Source of the DNA: Lycium barbarum
Taxonomy: Eukaryota; Streptophyta; Magnoliopsida; Solanales; Solanaceae
Length of the DNA stretch: 64,000 nt
Assembly (NCBI RefSeq): GCF_019175385.1
Contig: NC_083337.1
Location: forward strand, 18,585,885-18,649,884
Reading direction: 5' to 3'
This document shows, in pieces, positions 12,645 through 25,775 of the stretch. Position numbers and translations under genes: made by a program. The number at the start of each line of letters is the position of its first letter. Position 1 is the first letter of the stretch. The notes below the pieces were generated by a model. It was not told the DNA's origin. It was given only the letters and a program-made list of their open reading frames with translations, and did no database searches.

Positions 12645-13295
12645 GTCTAAAAATGTTTTTTTTAAGGGCTAAGCATGCATGACATCCGCCTTATGAGGCA
12701 TCCAGATGTACAGGTTATCTCTCTTATTCCATGTTACCTTTCATATCTATATTATGTTGTTATTCATGCCTTACATACTCAATACATTATTCGTACTGAC
12801 ATCCCTTATTGTGGATGCTGCGCTCATGCCCGAAGGTAGGCAGGGAGACGGATCAGACCCGTAGGTGTTCTATCAGCGGATTCTCAGGAGCACTCCACTT
12901 ACTTCGGAGCTGCAGTCTATTTGGTATTGTCCTTATGATCATTTGTATTCTATGTAGAGGCTCGTAGATGTATGTGTACAGTTAGATGTTTTATAGCTCC
13001 ACCGGTTCATATTATGGTATAATATATTGGTGGCCTTGTCGGCCTTGTTTTTAGCTCTTGATACTTTACTATTAGCCTTGCCAGCTTTATGATATACGCT
13101 GTGTTGTGGCAACCTTGTCGGTCCGCATATGTACATATGTGCTGAAAGATCGGATATTCCTATGTTGGGCCTTTTCTGCGTGCAGGTGCTCTTTGAGTTA
13201 TGATTTATAATGTTTAAAGTAACGGATAAGTCAAGTGGTTCCCGGCCTACAGGTCGGAGCCCGTCATATTCCTGGTAGGGTTGTGACACAAAATC

Positions 13296-15734
13296 TGTTA
13301 CACCTCGAAAAATTTTCGCGTCGTTTGCGCTGTAAGTGGACTAACGTAAGCTTGGAGAGGTCATTGAACCTTTATAAGGTTAAGGAATACTCTTAACAAG
13401 TGTTAAACAAGTGTCTAAAGGTTCCGGGATCAAGCAAATCGAAGAAATAAGTTTGTAAAAAATTTGGGAAAAATTTGGCAGAATTTTGGACAGAAATTTT
13501 GAGTCAATTTTAGAGGGGTATATCTCCTAGTATATCAGGAGTTTTGAAGTGAAACAAAAGCCTAAATTGAAGTTCAGGAAGTCTATTTTCCAACGCAAGA
13601 AACCATACATCAAAACGACATCGGAGTAGGCAGTTATGGGCATTTCAAGATAAGCCTCCAAGCTGCCAAATGGCTTCCCGCGGGCCCCACTTGGAAAGTC
13701 GGTGGAACCGACTCTTAAGGGGTATAAATACCCTATTATTCCACTTTTTTCATCATTTACACTTCTTTTGAGTTCTAGACACATCCATCACTACTCTTAA
13801 ACATTTATAACCCCTTAAATTAAGAATTCAACAAGATTACACCAAACTAGTTCATGAAAAGTGATTGTTCTTGTTTCTACTTGATGTTGTGGTGAGTTTG
13901 ATCTTGAAAAAAGTTGGTGTGGCTAAATTTCTTCAAGTATATGGTATGTTCTTCATCCTATCTCTTATGTTGAGTTGATTTGAAGGTTTAGTAAGTCTTA
14001 AAAGTGAAAATAGTTATGGAGGACAGGTCATAAAGTGTTGTGTTGTAGTTGTTGAGTTTATGGACTATTTTGAGCATGTTGTAGCCATGTTGTTAGGATA
14101 ATTTCCATGTATATGGATGGTATCTAATATTGTTGGTGTGTTGATGAGATTATGCTCTTTGATTAGGAAGAAAGTAAGTGTATATTGTTATTGTATGTTG
14201 ATAAATATCGTGTGGGATGTTTTATTGAATATTTTGGTATTGATGATGATGCTGTTGGTGTTAGTTTTGTTGTTGTTGTTGTTGTGTTTGTTGTTGGTAT
14301 TGTGATTTCGGGCTAGGGATATAAACAGGGGAGATGCGGCCCAAATTTTGGCAGATTCTAAAGGGGTTTAATTTGAAGACTTAAGATAAACATATGACGA
14401 TAAGTCTAACAGTAGTATGAATTCTCTTGAATGTAGATTTACGAGCTTGGAAGGATAAGCGTTAAGTAGTAGGAGACCAAAAAGGTATGTTAAGGCTAGT
14501 CCCTTTCTTTCTAAAGGCATGATTCTTTTCTTATGAACCCATACATGTTTTCCATAATATCCTTATTCCAAAAGCTAGAAGTTCATGATTCTTAGAGTTT
14601 CTTATGATGCTAAAGATAAGTATGCTCCATGATGATAATGATGATGATGATGATCCCATTTCTAGAGATTCCAAAGTTTACAGTCTTGATGCTATTATGA
14701 GATTGTTGAGTTTATTTCATGAATTTCTTGATTTTATTCATTGTTGTTGATCTCACCTTATGATGATTGTTCCTCCAAGGTGAGATATAGCGATGATGAT
14801 TGTTCTATAATATAAATCGGAGGTCACCAACCATACGTCACTCCGATAAGGTAGTAGATTTTAATTGGGCTCTCATGCATGCTTTATATGTATGCAAGTA
14901 TTTTCTCACACCGTGCCTATATGGCAGGGCAGACACCATTACGGTGGGCGGCTTATGGACAATGATAATAACACCGTGCCTACATGGCCGGGCAGACACC
15001 ACTAGTGGGCAGCGAGAGATGATTACCCAGGACACGGGAGGCCTGGATAAGGGCTAATTATGATAACACCGTGCCTATATGGCCGGGCAGTTTACTTGTA
15101 TATATTTATGATGCTATTTTAAAAGATAAAGTTAGCATGCATGATATTCGCCTTATGAGGCAATCAGATGTACAAGTTGTCTTTATTTCATGTTATGTTC
15201 GATAACTTGTGTTATTTTATTATTCATGCCTTACATACTCAGTACATTGTTAGTACTGACGTCCTTTCTTTTGGACACTGCGTTCATGCCCGTAGGTAGA
15301 CAGGTAGAAGGATCTGATCCTTAGGAGCTTCATCAACAGAGTTTCAGAAAGGCTCCAGTTGTTCCGGAGCTGCAGCTTATTGGTACCACTCTTTTGTTTA
15401 TATATTTAGGCACGGGGAGTCCTACCCCGTCTTCATGGATTCCTGTATTCTATGTAGAGGCTCGTGGACAGAAATGTGTAGTTAGAAGTACCATATCGTT
15501 ACCAATTCATATTATTGTATTATATTTTAGTAGCCTTGTTGGCCTATGTTTGTGGACATGGTTAATGATGATTATATAGCGATGTGTCCTTATCTTGTGA
15601 TATATGCCTTTACAGATTATGATACCCATGGGCTGTCTTTGTGGTCCACCTAGAAATGATTATGAGATGTGTGTTCAGAGGTGCTCGGCGGGGTTAGCTC
15701 CGGGTGCCCGTCATGGCCCTCTAGTTGGGTAACA
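13296..15734 (+). mobile_element. Solo LTR B
   Basis: Starts TGTTACACCTCG at 13296 and ends TTGGGTAACA at 15734; AAATC flanks it on both sides (13291-13295 and 15735-15739). Length 2439 bp, no internal region. It begins seven bases after LTR A ends, and the two target sites overlap. GTTG/GATGAT microsatellite-like tracts at 14230-14300 and 14630-14660 give chance open frames that are not genes. Confidence 0.92.
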
Positions 15735-15858
15735 AAATCGAGCTTGCAGTGGATGCCACAAGCATGAGTATTCGCAAATAAAATTAACATAAGTGTTTAG
15801 AACTCCAAGAAGTAAAAAAATGGTTTAGCAGAAAGAAAATGAAAAATCTGAAGGGAAC

Positions 15859-18018
15859 TGTCACGACCCAAATAACTGTGAGTGGCACCCTCACTAATTC
15901 ACCTGGTGGGCGAACCAATCCCCTTAACCAGTCATCATCTACTCACTTAATTTTAACACATTCCAGGATATTATGATAATAAAAATCTCAAAACTGTCTA
16001 GTAGTGCCATAAATAAATAAAGGCGCAGAAGTCCTAACTATTACAGCCCAAAGATTCGAAAGTCATTGTATAAGGACTCTAAAACATAACTATCTAAAAA
16101 ATGAACAACTGTCTAAAATAACATAAATTTTTGAAATGAAATAGACATCCAAAATAGGAAAGATCTTCAGGCGGCCTGGCATGGATAGGAGCTTACCCTC
16201 AAATCTGTCGAAAACTGGCCTCACGCTAAATATGAGGTTTGTAGACGTCTCTGGATTACAATCTGCACTCAAAAGAATGCAGCAGGGTAGTATTAGTACA
16301 AACACTATGTACCGGTAGATATCATAGGCCGACTAAGATTAGTATCATGCATAAAATCATAAAATCTATAGAATAGACAGATAGGCACAACAACACATAA
16401 CCATATGAAACTATCAATAAGAATCATCCAACACCGAAATAAGACAAGCCACAAAAACAATAATCAATAAAAGTTACTCAACCCATGTCATTACCAACAC
16501 AACCGTAGCTCACTAATTATCTCAACTCTATCACATATCTGTACACACATGCTAAATGGTAATGTTTGCCCAAATAGTCATGACTTGCAAGGGACACATG
16601 GTGTCCATGTATCACTCGCTCCGAAACTGACCTCGGATTCGTGAGCCCATAACTAGGCCACATCCTCACCCCTTGTCAAATGTGCCTTTTCATATTGATA
16701 TTGTCTTTCTCATCACAAATATTTCCGTTCCACAATCAATTAAGGAATATGACAATAAAAAATTCAATATCAGGGGACACAAGTCACCATGTCACAAGTC
16801 ATATCAAGACTCAACAATCAATTCATCCATAGCATGAATAAGGGATTAATTCAAGTCAACAAGAATAGTATTCATTAACTCCTTCTTTATTATATCATAA
16901 TACTTAATCACATAATCAATCAACCAATATCAAATAAAGGAATTTCCAACCACACTTTATGTCCGAAGCCCTAATCATGCTTGTCCTATTAATTTCATAA
17001 CATTTAAAATCAACTAATCAAAATCTAACTCAAGTAGACTGTAACCTACCTCAAACCAGAACTGGGACAATGCAATCACTCCTCGATGGCTTTCTCCTTT
17101 TGCAAAGCTTTAGAATGTTCAAAGTCTAGCAATCATCACGCTAAGTGAGTAATGTATAATCTACTCAACAAATAACAATTGGGGAAGATAACACAACTAC
17201 TTCTACCTTTTTTCAAATGGGTGAAGTATCACTAAGTGTGAATTCATCATAAAATCAACCCCAACCATCATACTATTCACATTCATGGGTTTTTCTAATT
17301 TCAACCCTTTTACAAGTAGTTTTTATGCTAAAGTTACCATCTTTATAAAACCCTAAGTCTCAATACATCATTCTCATTATTAATAATCAAATTCTCATCC
17401 TAGGAAGTAATAATCTATACTCCTAGATGATTAAACAACAATAAAATCAATAACCCATTCATTAATCAAGGGTTTCTTAAGTTCTAGGGTTTTATCCTCT
17501 CATTTTACCATCAGAGAACCTTTAACTAATCATGGAACCTAACAATATGATGGAATGAACAAAATGAAGAGTTGAGACTTACCTTTCAAGAGTATATTTG
17601 CCCTAGCCTTAGAATTTTGCCACAGGAGTTCTTGAAAATTGTTTTGGAGTTGTGTAGGTAATGGGTTCGGAATAAAGACTATAAAACGCTGAATCAGCCT
17701 CCCGTCGCCCGCTGCAGTGTCTCGCTATAGCGGACCTTATTTATTCCCCAAATCCCCGCGGCGGCGAGCCTAGGCCCGTTACAACGGACTCGATACATCG
17801 GTCCCACATTCACTGCAGCGGTCCATTTTGACTAGTAGCTTGGGTTTTTCCATCAGTTTTCACCCAAAAATCCCTACACCAATCCGAGGTCCTGCAGACG
17901 CAAACCAAACATGCATACATGCATAAAAACACGCCACGGGCTCGCCCGCGACCTCGGAATTCCAAACGGAGGTCTAGTTTTCTAAGTCACCCCCATAATG
18001 ACCTAGCGGGTTGTTACA
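15859..18018 (-). repeat. 3' LTR of element E
   Basis: 2160 bp, plus-strand ends TGTCACGACCCAAATAAC...GGGTTGTTACA. It pairs with 47167-49361, differing by scattered substitutions and small indels. No TATA element could be assigned with confidence. Confidence 0.9.
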
Positions 18019-18029
18019 TCAAATACCAA

Positions 18030-18565
18030 TTAAACACCCGTTCGTCCCTGAACGAACAAGAAAGAGAAACAAAGGAAAAAGTATATGACTCAGTGAAATG
18101 CTGGGGATAATTCTTTCGCGTAACGGATTCGGTCTCCACAGTAGCTTCCTCAACGGGGCGGTTCTCTCACTGAACCTTCACTGACGCAATCTTTTTCGAC
18201 CTCAATTTACGAACTTCTCTATCTGGGGTAGCAGTAGGCTCTTCCGCATAAGAAAGATTCTTATCCAACAAGATAGAATCCCAACGAATGATAAACGACC
18301 CATCACCATGATATCTCTTCAATATAGAAACATGGAACACTGGATGAACACCTGACAAGCCTGGGGACAAAGCCAACTCATAGGCTACATCCCCCACATG
18401 ATTGAGAATCTCAAACGGACCAATGAATCTGGGACTAAGTTTACCTTTCTTCCTAAACCTCATCACACCCTTCATGGGCGAGACCTTGAACAGGACTTGT
18501 TCTCTAACAATGAACTCAAGATCTCAAACCTTTCGATCCGCGTACTCCTTCTACCTACTCTGAGC
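18030..18565 (-). pseudogene. Element E integrase end and chromodomain
   Basis: On the minus strand the integrase C-terminal segment continues from the F insertion point with the [19 protein letters not shown] motif typical of gypsy integrases, then [16 protein letters not shown]. It ends in a chromodomain-like tail ([23 protein letters not shown]). A TGA occurs just after VKVQ, where this family normally has Trp-Arg-Asn; the frame then continues ENRPVEEAT. The chromodomain directs integration to particular chromatin in chromoviruses (family knowledge). The first part is on the far side of element F, at 27882-28828. Confidence 0.8.
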
Positions 18566-18570
18566 TGCCA

Positions 18571-20750
18571 TGTCACGCCCCAAAACCCACCCTAGACGTG
18601 ACCGACATCCAACGTCATGAACAACATCGGAAGAACCTAAAAGATGCAATAACAACACTTGAACCTGCCAGGTTCAATATTCACCTCAGACGGTTTATAA
18701 AATAAATACAATCAGATCATGATATATGAATGAAATCAGTGGAAGTCTTTAATATTATAAAACTTAATGAAAATGTGACGAATGCCTAAGAGTTAAACAA
18801 AACTCAACAACTACCAACAAGAATATGTATTATGGAGCTTCTAAGATAAAAGAGTAATTGTCTGGCACATCGGGACGCAGCCCAAAAAACTAGAATAGTA
18901 AATAAATATGATAAGGGGTGTCCCACGAATGAACATGTGGGCTCGCCAAGTTAGCAGCAACAACAAGTCCTTCCTAAGCGTTTTGAGTATCAATAACCTG
19001 CTCTTCTCCACTACCTAACATACCATAAAAAACAACAATGGTATGCCTGAGTACTTCGTACTCAGTGAGTGCCTTGGGGACAACAAGTAATATGAAAATG
19101 AAGTACAATAATACTTAAAGAGATCAATTCTGAGGATAGTATGAAACAGTGTGAAATCAGTTATTCAGCTTGTGTATCTCAATAAGAATTATCAAAACTG
19201 ATTATAAAGTCTTTTGTCAAGTTACAACTTTCCAATATGCTTTTTAAATTGATCATGACTATCGACAACAGTTCCATAAAAGGATAAGGATATCACACTC
19301 GCCAATACAGGCCCAAGAATCAATAACATTGAAGGCATGGCCTTAGAGGTTCCCTAAATATAGCGCACCACACCGGAATATGTAATTCTCGATGGCTATC
19401 CTTCCTCCCGTATAGCTAAGCATAAACCGCACGCCTAGTGGCGAACCTGACAGTGACCACTCTTCCTCCCGAATGGCTAGACATTACCACACTAGGACCC
19501 ATAGTGACTACCCTTCATCCCGAGTAGCTAGGCCAACACAACAACCACTTTCATAGCACATAAGCCAATTCTTTATTCGTTTCAAGGTAGTCACATCGTC
19601 AATGATCATTAATGTTCATTATGACATATCGTAAAGAAAAATCATTTCAAAGAATGTCTTGAAAACGTTTACACTTCTTTAACCAAGATTTCAATGTCAT
19701 GATTCAGCATCAAAACATCATTACCAACCCTTAGCCATCATTATTGATCATCTCTTATAGAGGAAAGAAATTTATAAACTTATATACGTACTTAGAGCAT
19801 GGTACAAACTAGGTTTAATGTGGGATTTTCCCCTCACGCCCATTAACCACAATCAAAGCAGGAAATAGAGTTTCAAATCATGAAAAGTTCACTTTTTTAT
19901 TCAATCAAGAGCCCTTGAATGAAATTTATACTTCCAAGATTAGTTTCAAAAGGAGACATACATCCAAAACCAGCTTTCAAAGAGAGATATACCTTAATTA
20001 AGCCTTACGTAATCCAACAATTCACTTTTACAATGAAAAACACCCAAAACCCTAGCTTGAGTCACTTTGAGAAAGATTACCTTGTAATCCTAGGTTTTTC
20101 ATTCAAGAATCATGTTACGAATCATGGGTTTAATGCTAGGATTGATTAATAATGTTAAAGATGTTCTTACCTTATATGTTTTGGGGAAGCCCTCGGGTTA
20201 TTTCTTCTCAAAAGTCGACCAAAGATGAATTGGAATGAAGGTTTAAGAAAATTTCACGTTCTAGGGGTTTTTATAGTCGAGCAAGGCGCGTGACACATCC
20301 CGTGAATAACAAATTTGACCCGTGAAACGCAGCCCTACAACACATCGTGATAGAGGGGTATGATTTTTGGTGTTCTTCCTAAGAAACGCAGGATTGAACC
20401 GCAGGATGATCCTGCGAAATGCAGGTTAGTAAACCGGCCATCACTTTTTACTCACAAGTTCTTTTAAGTTCCACTTTATATATTGGAAAGGTATTTCAAA
20501 GATCTACATCTTCTATTAGAGGAAGTTTTCCCAAATTCTCAACGGAATTTCACGAAATTAGCCTACAAGACAAGTCAAAAAAACACTTAGGTGATTTTAA
20601 GAACTCTCTTTTGAACTTCACTACTTGGTCTTGATCTTAAATCAACTATTCCCACCCAATCTCATATTGATAGGACTTCATATGCATAAAATGTCACATT
20701 ACTTTTCATTTAATACATTCATACCTAACTCGGATTTACGGAGTATTACA
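18571..20750 (-). repeat. 3' LTR of element F
   Basis: 2180 bp, ends TGTCACGCCCCAAAAC...CGGAGTATTACA. It retains about 67 bp (18655-18720) missing from the partner LTR. On its internal side the minus strand has the purine-rich GAGAGGTGGAGATAA (20751-20765), a plausible polypurine tract. Confidence 0.93.
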
Positions 20751-20984
20751 TTATCTCCACCTCTCAAGATCATTCGTCCCCGAATGAAAGTCATGGCCAA
20801 AGATATTCACCAAGCCTCAAGCTGTCTCAAACAAACATAGTTAATACTACAATAAGAACCATATGGTCCTCACGGGGGCCCCTTACAACTACCCCAAACA
20901 AGCCTATATACATGAAATGAGGGATTTACACTTTTAGCCTAAACCATCACAAGCATTCGACAACCCAAAGATTCAACGCATACC

Positions 20985-22544
20985 TGGAATAGGGAACAAG
21001 TGAGGGTATCTCTTCTTCATGTCCTCCTTTGCTTCCTAAGTAGCTTCCTCAGTATTATGGTTTCGCCACAACACTTAACTGATGAAACATCCTTTATTCT
21101 CAACCTTTTAACTTGGCGATCCAAAATCTGAACTGGCTCTTCTTCATAAGCCAAGGATTCATCAATCTCAACCTCTTCATAATTCAACACATAAGAAGGA
21201 TCAGGTTTATACAACCTCAACATCAAAATGCGAAACACCGGATGATCCATGGACATCTCAATCGATAATCTCAACTCATAAGCTACCTTTCCAACTCTTC
21301 TAGTAATCTCATAAGGACCAATATAGCGAGGACTAAGCTTTCCCTTTCTACCAAAACGCATTACCCCTTCATAGGTGACATCAAAAAAACCTTGTCACCA
21401 ACAGCAAATTCTAATTCCCAACACCTCATGTCTGTATAAGACTTTTGTCTACTCTGAGCGGTCTTCAGTCGTTGCACAATTAGATTTACCTTTTCAATCG
21501 CCTCATGAACTGAATCAGGACCCAATAATTCTACTTCGGTGGGCTCAAACCACCCAATTGGAGATCTGCAATGACTCCCATAAAGAGCCTCATAAGGAGC
21601 TATCTGAATACTCACCTGATAACTATTGTTGTAAGAGAATTCCACCAGAGGTAGGTGTTCATCCCAACTTCCTCCAAAATCAATTGCACAAGTACGCAAC
21701 ATATCCTCCAAAGTCTGAATAGTCCTCTCTGCTTGCCCATCAGTTTGAGGATGAAAAGCGGTACTCAAATTCACTCTAGTTCCCAAACCTTCCTGAAAGG
21801 ATTTCCAAAAGTGAGCAGTAAATTATGTACCTCTATCAGATATAATCGATGTCGGAACACCATGAAACCTAACAATCTCCTTCATATACAACTTAGCATA
21901 ATGAGTTGTAGTGTCAGTTGTCTTCACCGGAATGAAATGAGCAGACTTAGTGAGTCTATCTACAATTACCCATATCGAATCGAACTTAGCTTTAGTACGA
22001 GGTAAGCCCACGACAAAATCCATGTTAATCGCTTCCCACTTCCATTGAGATGTTCTGAGCCAAACCACTAGGTCTTTGATGTTCAGCCTTTACCTGTTGA
22101 CAATTCAAACACTTACCCACAAAGTTAGAAATATGGACCTTCATGCTTCTCCACCAATAGTGCTGCTTCAAGTCCTTATACATTTTGGTGGATCCCGGAT
22201 GAACCGAATACTTGGAACTATGAGATTCCATCATTAATTCTTGTCGATGAACATCAACATCAAGAACATACAATCGTCCTTGCAACCGAAGAACACTATC
22301 GCCAGTCCCAATAGCAAATGAAGTGTACTCACGCCTTTCCACTCCATCTCGCAACTTTGTCAAAAGTTCATCATCATATTGCTTGGATTTAATCCTTTCC
22401 ACAATGTCAGACTGTGATGGCATGATTCCCACTAACTCTCCATCTTCAGTTTCATCAAGTTTGACCCCAAGACTAGCAAGTCTTCGGATTTTCTTCCCCA
22501 TGGGCATGTCATGAACGCGCAAATAAGCCAACGTGCCCATAGAT
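20985..22544 (-). pseudogene. Element F integrase with chromodomain
   Basis: Minus strand. The zinc-binding HHCC region is visible (HSSKYSVHP ... CLNCQQV). It is followed by the catalytic core with the first Asp in MDFVVGLP, the second in SDRGT and the Glu within GQAERTIQTLEDML, so the DDE residues are all present. The C-terminal GKLSPRYIGPYEI motif and a chromodomain-like tail (EEEPVQILDRQVKRLR) follow. A stop occurs after SDRGT, there is a frame change at about 21361, and the tail shifts frame after DVSSVK, with a TAG in place of a conserved Trp. It once inserted the cDNA into chromosomes; it is now inactive. Confidence 0.88.
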
Positions 22545-23099
22545 TTTCTACTCAAAGCATCAACAACCACATTAGGCTTACCAGGATGATACAAAATATT
22601 CAAGTCGTAATCTTTTAACAACTCCAACCGCCTCCTCTGTCTGAGATTCAACTCTCGTAGCTTAAAGATGTATTGCAGGCTTTTATGGTCAGTAAAAAAT
22701 CGCAATGCTCACTATACAAATAACAACGCCAAATTTTCAAGGCAAATACCACGACAGCCAACTCCAAGTCATGGGTCGGATAATTCTTCTCATGCTTTTT
22801 CAACTGTCGCGAAGCATAAGCAATCACCTTACCATTCTGCATTAATACCCAACTCAAACTGATTCTGGAACCATCACCATACCCCACATATCCACCAGAC
22901 CCAGAAGGTAAAGTCAAAATAGATGCCGAAGTCAACCTTGGCTTAAGCTCATGGAAACACTTTTCACAAGCTTCGGACCACTGAAACTTAGCGACCTTCT
23001 GTGTCAATTTAGTCAATGGAGAGGCTATAGACAAAAAACCTTCCAGAAACTTTCTGTAATAATTTGCCAAGCCCAAGAAACTACGAATATTAGTCACAC
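22545..23099 (-). pseudogene. Element F RNase H domain
   Basis: Minus strand. After the connection segment with [15 protein letters not shown] there is an RNase H-like domain ([20 protein letters not shown], then [17 protein letters not shown], then [12 protein letters not shown]). A frameshift near 22690 separates [10 protein letters not shown] from the continuing frame [13 protein letters not shown]. The domain ends near HPGKPNVVVDALSRK. It would degrade the RNA template during reverse transcription. Confidence 0.85.
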
Positions 23100-24029
23100 T
23101 ATCGTCATCAATCACCACATGACCCAAGAAGGCCATAGACTTAAGCCAGAATTCACACTTTCAGAATTTCGCATAAAGCTTGTTCTCCTCAAGTGTTGTC
23201 AAAGTTATTCTCAAATGATTAGCATGATCCTCACGACTTTTAGAATACACCAAAATATCATCAATAAACTTAATAATGAAGCGGTCTAGATAAGGCTTAA
23301 ACACACGATTCATCAAATCCATGAATGCAGCAGGCGCATTAGTCAACCCAAAGGACATCACTAGAAACTCACAGTGCCCATAACGAGTACGGAAAGCGAT
23401 TTTCGGGATATCCTTCTCCTTTATCTTCAATTGGTGATACCCAGACCTCGAGTCAATCTTTGAAAAGAGCTTAGCACCCTGAAGTTGGTCAAACAATTCA
23501 TCTACCCTAGGTAAAACATACTTATTCTTAATGGTCACTTTATTAAGCTAACGGTAATCAACACACATTCTAAGGTAACCATCTTTCTTCCTAACAAACA
23601 AGACTGGAGCACCCCAAGGTGAGGAACTTGGTCAGATGAAACCTTTATCCAACAAGTCCTTCAACTGATCCTTTAACTCCCTCAGCTCCGCTGGAGCCAT
23701 ACGATAAGGTGGGATAGAAATAGGTTGGGTGTCAGGAATAACATCAATCCAAAAATCAATAACCCTATCAGGAGGAATACCAGGGAGATCTTCGGGAAAC
23801 ACTTTGGGATAATCACTAACTATGGGAACAGATGCAAATTCAGGTGCTACGCCTTTTGTATCATTAACAGTAACCAAATGGTAAATGCACCCCTTCGTAA
23901 TCATCTTATGAGCCTTAAGATAGGAAATAAATCTACCCCTTGGCTTAACAATTTCACACTCCCACACAATAACAAGATCCTCGGGAAAGGCGAAGCGAAC
24001 TAACTTATGGCGACAATCCACATTAGCGT
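23100..24029 (-). pseudogene. Element F reverse transcriptase
   Basis: Minus strand. The entry motif ISIPPYRMAPAELRELKDQL is followed by a stop near 23632 (DKGFI then TGA), and another stop interrupts VDYR-LNK. The long open segment 23161-23538 has [13 protein letters not shown], the [15 protein letters not shown] motif and the catalytic [11 protein letters not shown] near residue 91. A further stop follows LYAKF, before KCEFWL. Sequence and order place it with plant chromoviruses of the Tekay/Del type (inference). Confidence 0.88.
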
Positions 24030-24329
24030 AACATGCGGACAATCAGTCCATCCCCATAATTACATCAAAATCCACCATCTCAAGTTCATACAAATCAGCC
24101 ATGGTCTTATGACCTTTAATCACAACAACAAAATTTCTATACAATCTAGAAGTAATAACAGGAACACCAGAAGGCGTATCAACAACAAAGGGTTCCAAAA
24201 AAGGTTCGAGTTTCATACCCATATCAAGAGAAAAATAAGGGTTCACATAGGATAAATTTGAACCCGGATCAATAAATGAATAAGCATCATGAGAACAGAT
24301 GGTAAGGATACCTGTAACCACAGCGTCAG
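24030..24329 (-). pseudogene. Element F aspartic protease
   Basis: Minus strand. DPGSNLSYVNPYFS is the active-site motif; the DPGS form is usual in this lineage. The domain ends IMGMD-LSACYANVDC with a TGA at 24040 separating it from the reverse transcriptase frame. It would have cut the Gag-Pol polyprotein. Confidence 0.8.
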
Positions 24330-25571
24330 AAGCCTCAACTGCCTCCCTCTGAGTCAGCCCATAAATCCAAGCTGTCCCTCCACCAGAAGTGTTAGTAATT
24401 TTCTTTCCTTTGCCATTATTATGAGTATTCTAATTATTATTGTTAGAATTACTAGCAGGCAGATTTTTAGCAGATGCAGAAGCAGGCGAATCATTCCTTT
24501 GGTTAGACATAGCAGCCATTTCGCGTAGCCACTTTCTGCACTCCCTCTTAATGTAGCCCCTAATACCACAGTGATGACAGATACGATCTTCCCATACAGC
24601 GGACCGACCAATACCCTGGGAGAACCTGCTTTGGTTAATATTCTTTTAACCTTGCCTACCGCAAGGCACACTGGCGTTAAAATATGCGCCAGACTAAGTA
24701 GGTGCAGAATATCCTCTCCTCTGCCCTCCATTATAATTATTACCACTTAAACCACCCGCCGATCGGGCCTTTTGTTTTGGTCTCGCTTCACCTTCTCCTT
24801 ATTTTTCCAACTCTCTTGTTGTTCGGCAAACCCAACCAGAGATGAGAAAGTGCAAGTAGGAGACACAGCAACAGCAGCATATGCAGACTTCATATGTGGT
24901 ATCAAGCCTTTCACAAAACGAGTCAACCTATGCTTTTCAGTCTGAATCATATATAAACTTTGACAAACGGGTGAACTCCAAACTATACTCACGAACCGAC
25001 TTGTTACCCTATTCCAGCTTTTCAAATTTCTTAGCCATAGAAAATCTCTCCTCATCAGAAAAAAAAATCTTTCCATGAACGCCTCTTCAAATTCAGCCCA
25101 TATAGGAGCTAAAGCAGCATCACCCTTTTCAGACTCCCACATCTCAAACCATGCGTGAGCAACATCCTTCAACTGATAAGAAGCAAACCTCACAACATCA
25201 AAACCATGGGCATTCATTGCCCTCAACGCCTTGAAAGTCGCATCTAAAAAGTGTTGGGGGTCATCCACCTCTCGTGACCCAAAGAACTCTAGTGACTTTA
25301 AGTCTACGAATTGCTTAATTCTGCCTCCACTATGAGGTTCCACACCTCCACGCTGTTGCTGAGCCGCCACTAATGTAATCAACATTTGAATAGATGTTTG
25401 CATCGTACCAATCTCAGGCACACCCGTAACAGGAACAGCAGGAGCAGGCGGTGCTTGAGGTGGGGATTGATTTCCAACATTATTTCCGTTACTAGCATTC
25501 GCGCCTCCAAGATTTCAGTTAGCTCTCACGGGACGTCCTCGGTTACCATTTCTGGATCATGTTAAAGCCAT
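24330..25571 (-). pseudogene. Element F gag
   Basis: The likely start codon is at 25571 on the minus strand (MALT, then TGA). A second stop follows within about 20 codons, then the frame is open through GTMQTSIQMLITLVAAQQQRG and the capsid-like region (DVAHAWFEMWESEKGD, then PIWAEFEEAFMERF) to 24747, where the frame changes. A zinc knuckle reads CHHCGIRGYIKREC at about 24538-24580. The His of the CCHC set is replaced by Tyr, which should abolish normal zinc binding. Gag forms the particle that packages element RNA. Confidence 0.85.
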
Positions 25572-25757
25572 TTTTGTAATAGGCAAAGATTAACGAACGC
25601 ATTAGAATGACCCTAGTAGGAATTCAAGCTCTACAACACAATCTAGAATCAAGAAGGATAAGCAACACTTATAAATGTCCTGGGGGTTTCTCAAGAAAAA
25701 CTCCACTAGACACAGCTCCACAAACACCGACAACAATCCTAGGACGTATTTAAACCT

Positions 25758-25774
25758 ATGCTCTAATACCAAGC
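25758..25774 (-). promoter_or_regulatory. Element F primer binding site (initiator tRNA-Met type)
   Basis: Directly internal to the 5' LTR the minus strand reads GCTTGGTATTAGAGCAT, one base away from the TGGTATCAGAGC binding site complementary to initiator tRNA-Met. Confidence 0.8.
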
Positions 25775-25775
25775 T

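Larger units (their letters stand above)
7184..13288 (+). mobile_element. Solo LTR A, interrupted by solo LTR C
   Basis: The sequence starts TGTTACACCCCGC at 7184 and ends GGGTTGTGACA at 13288. The 5 bases before it (7179-7183) and after it (13289-13293) are both CAAAA, so both ends belong to one insertion. Removing LTR C (7347-10754) and one copy of its target leaves about 2.7 kb. There is no internal region, binding site or coding domain, so this is a solo LTR left by LTR-LTR recombination. It resembles LTR B in order of motifs and in the ccgggca subrepeats, so the two are related subfamilies of a gypsy element. Confidence 0.9.

Noticed and set aside
14117..14305. Leu/Val-rich plus-strand frame resembling a membrane segment
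   Set aside because: Arises from a ttg/gtt microsatellite inside solo LTR B.
13296..15734. LTRs A and B as the two ends of one tandem or compact element
   Set aside because: Each has its own perfect target duplication (CAAAA and AAATC), only 7 bases separate them, and their sequences are clearly diverged.
21375..22005. Long plus-strand frames of 115-116 codons
   Set aside because: Antisense shadows of the element F integrase.
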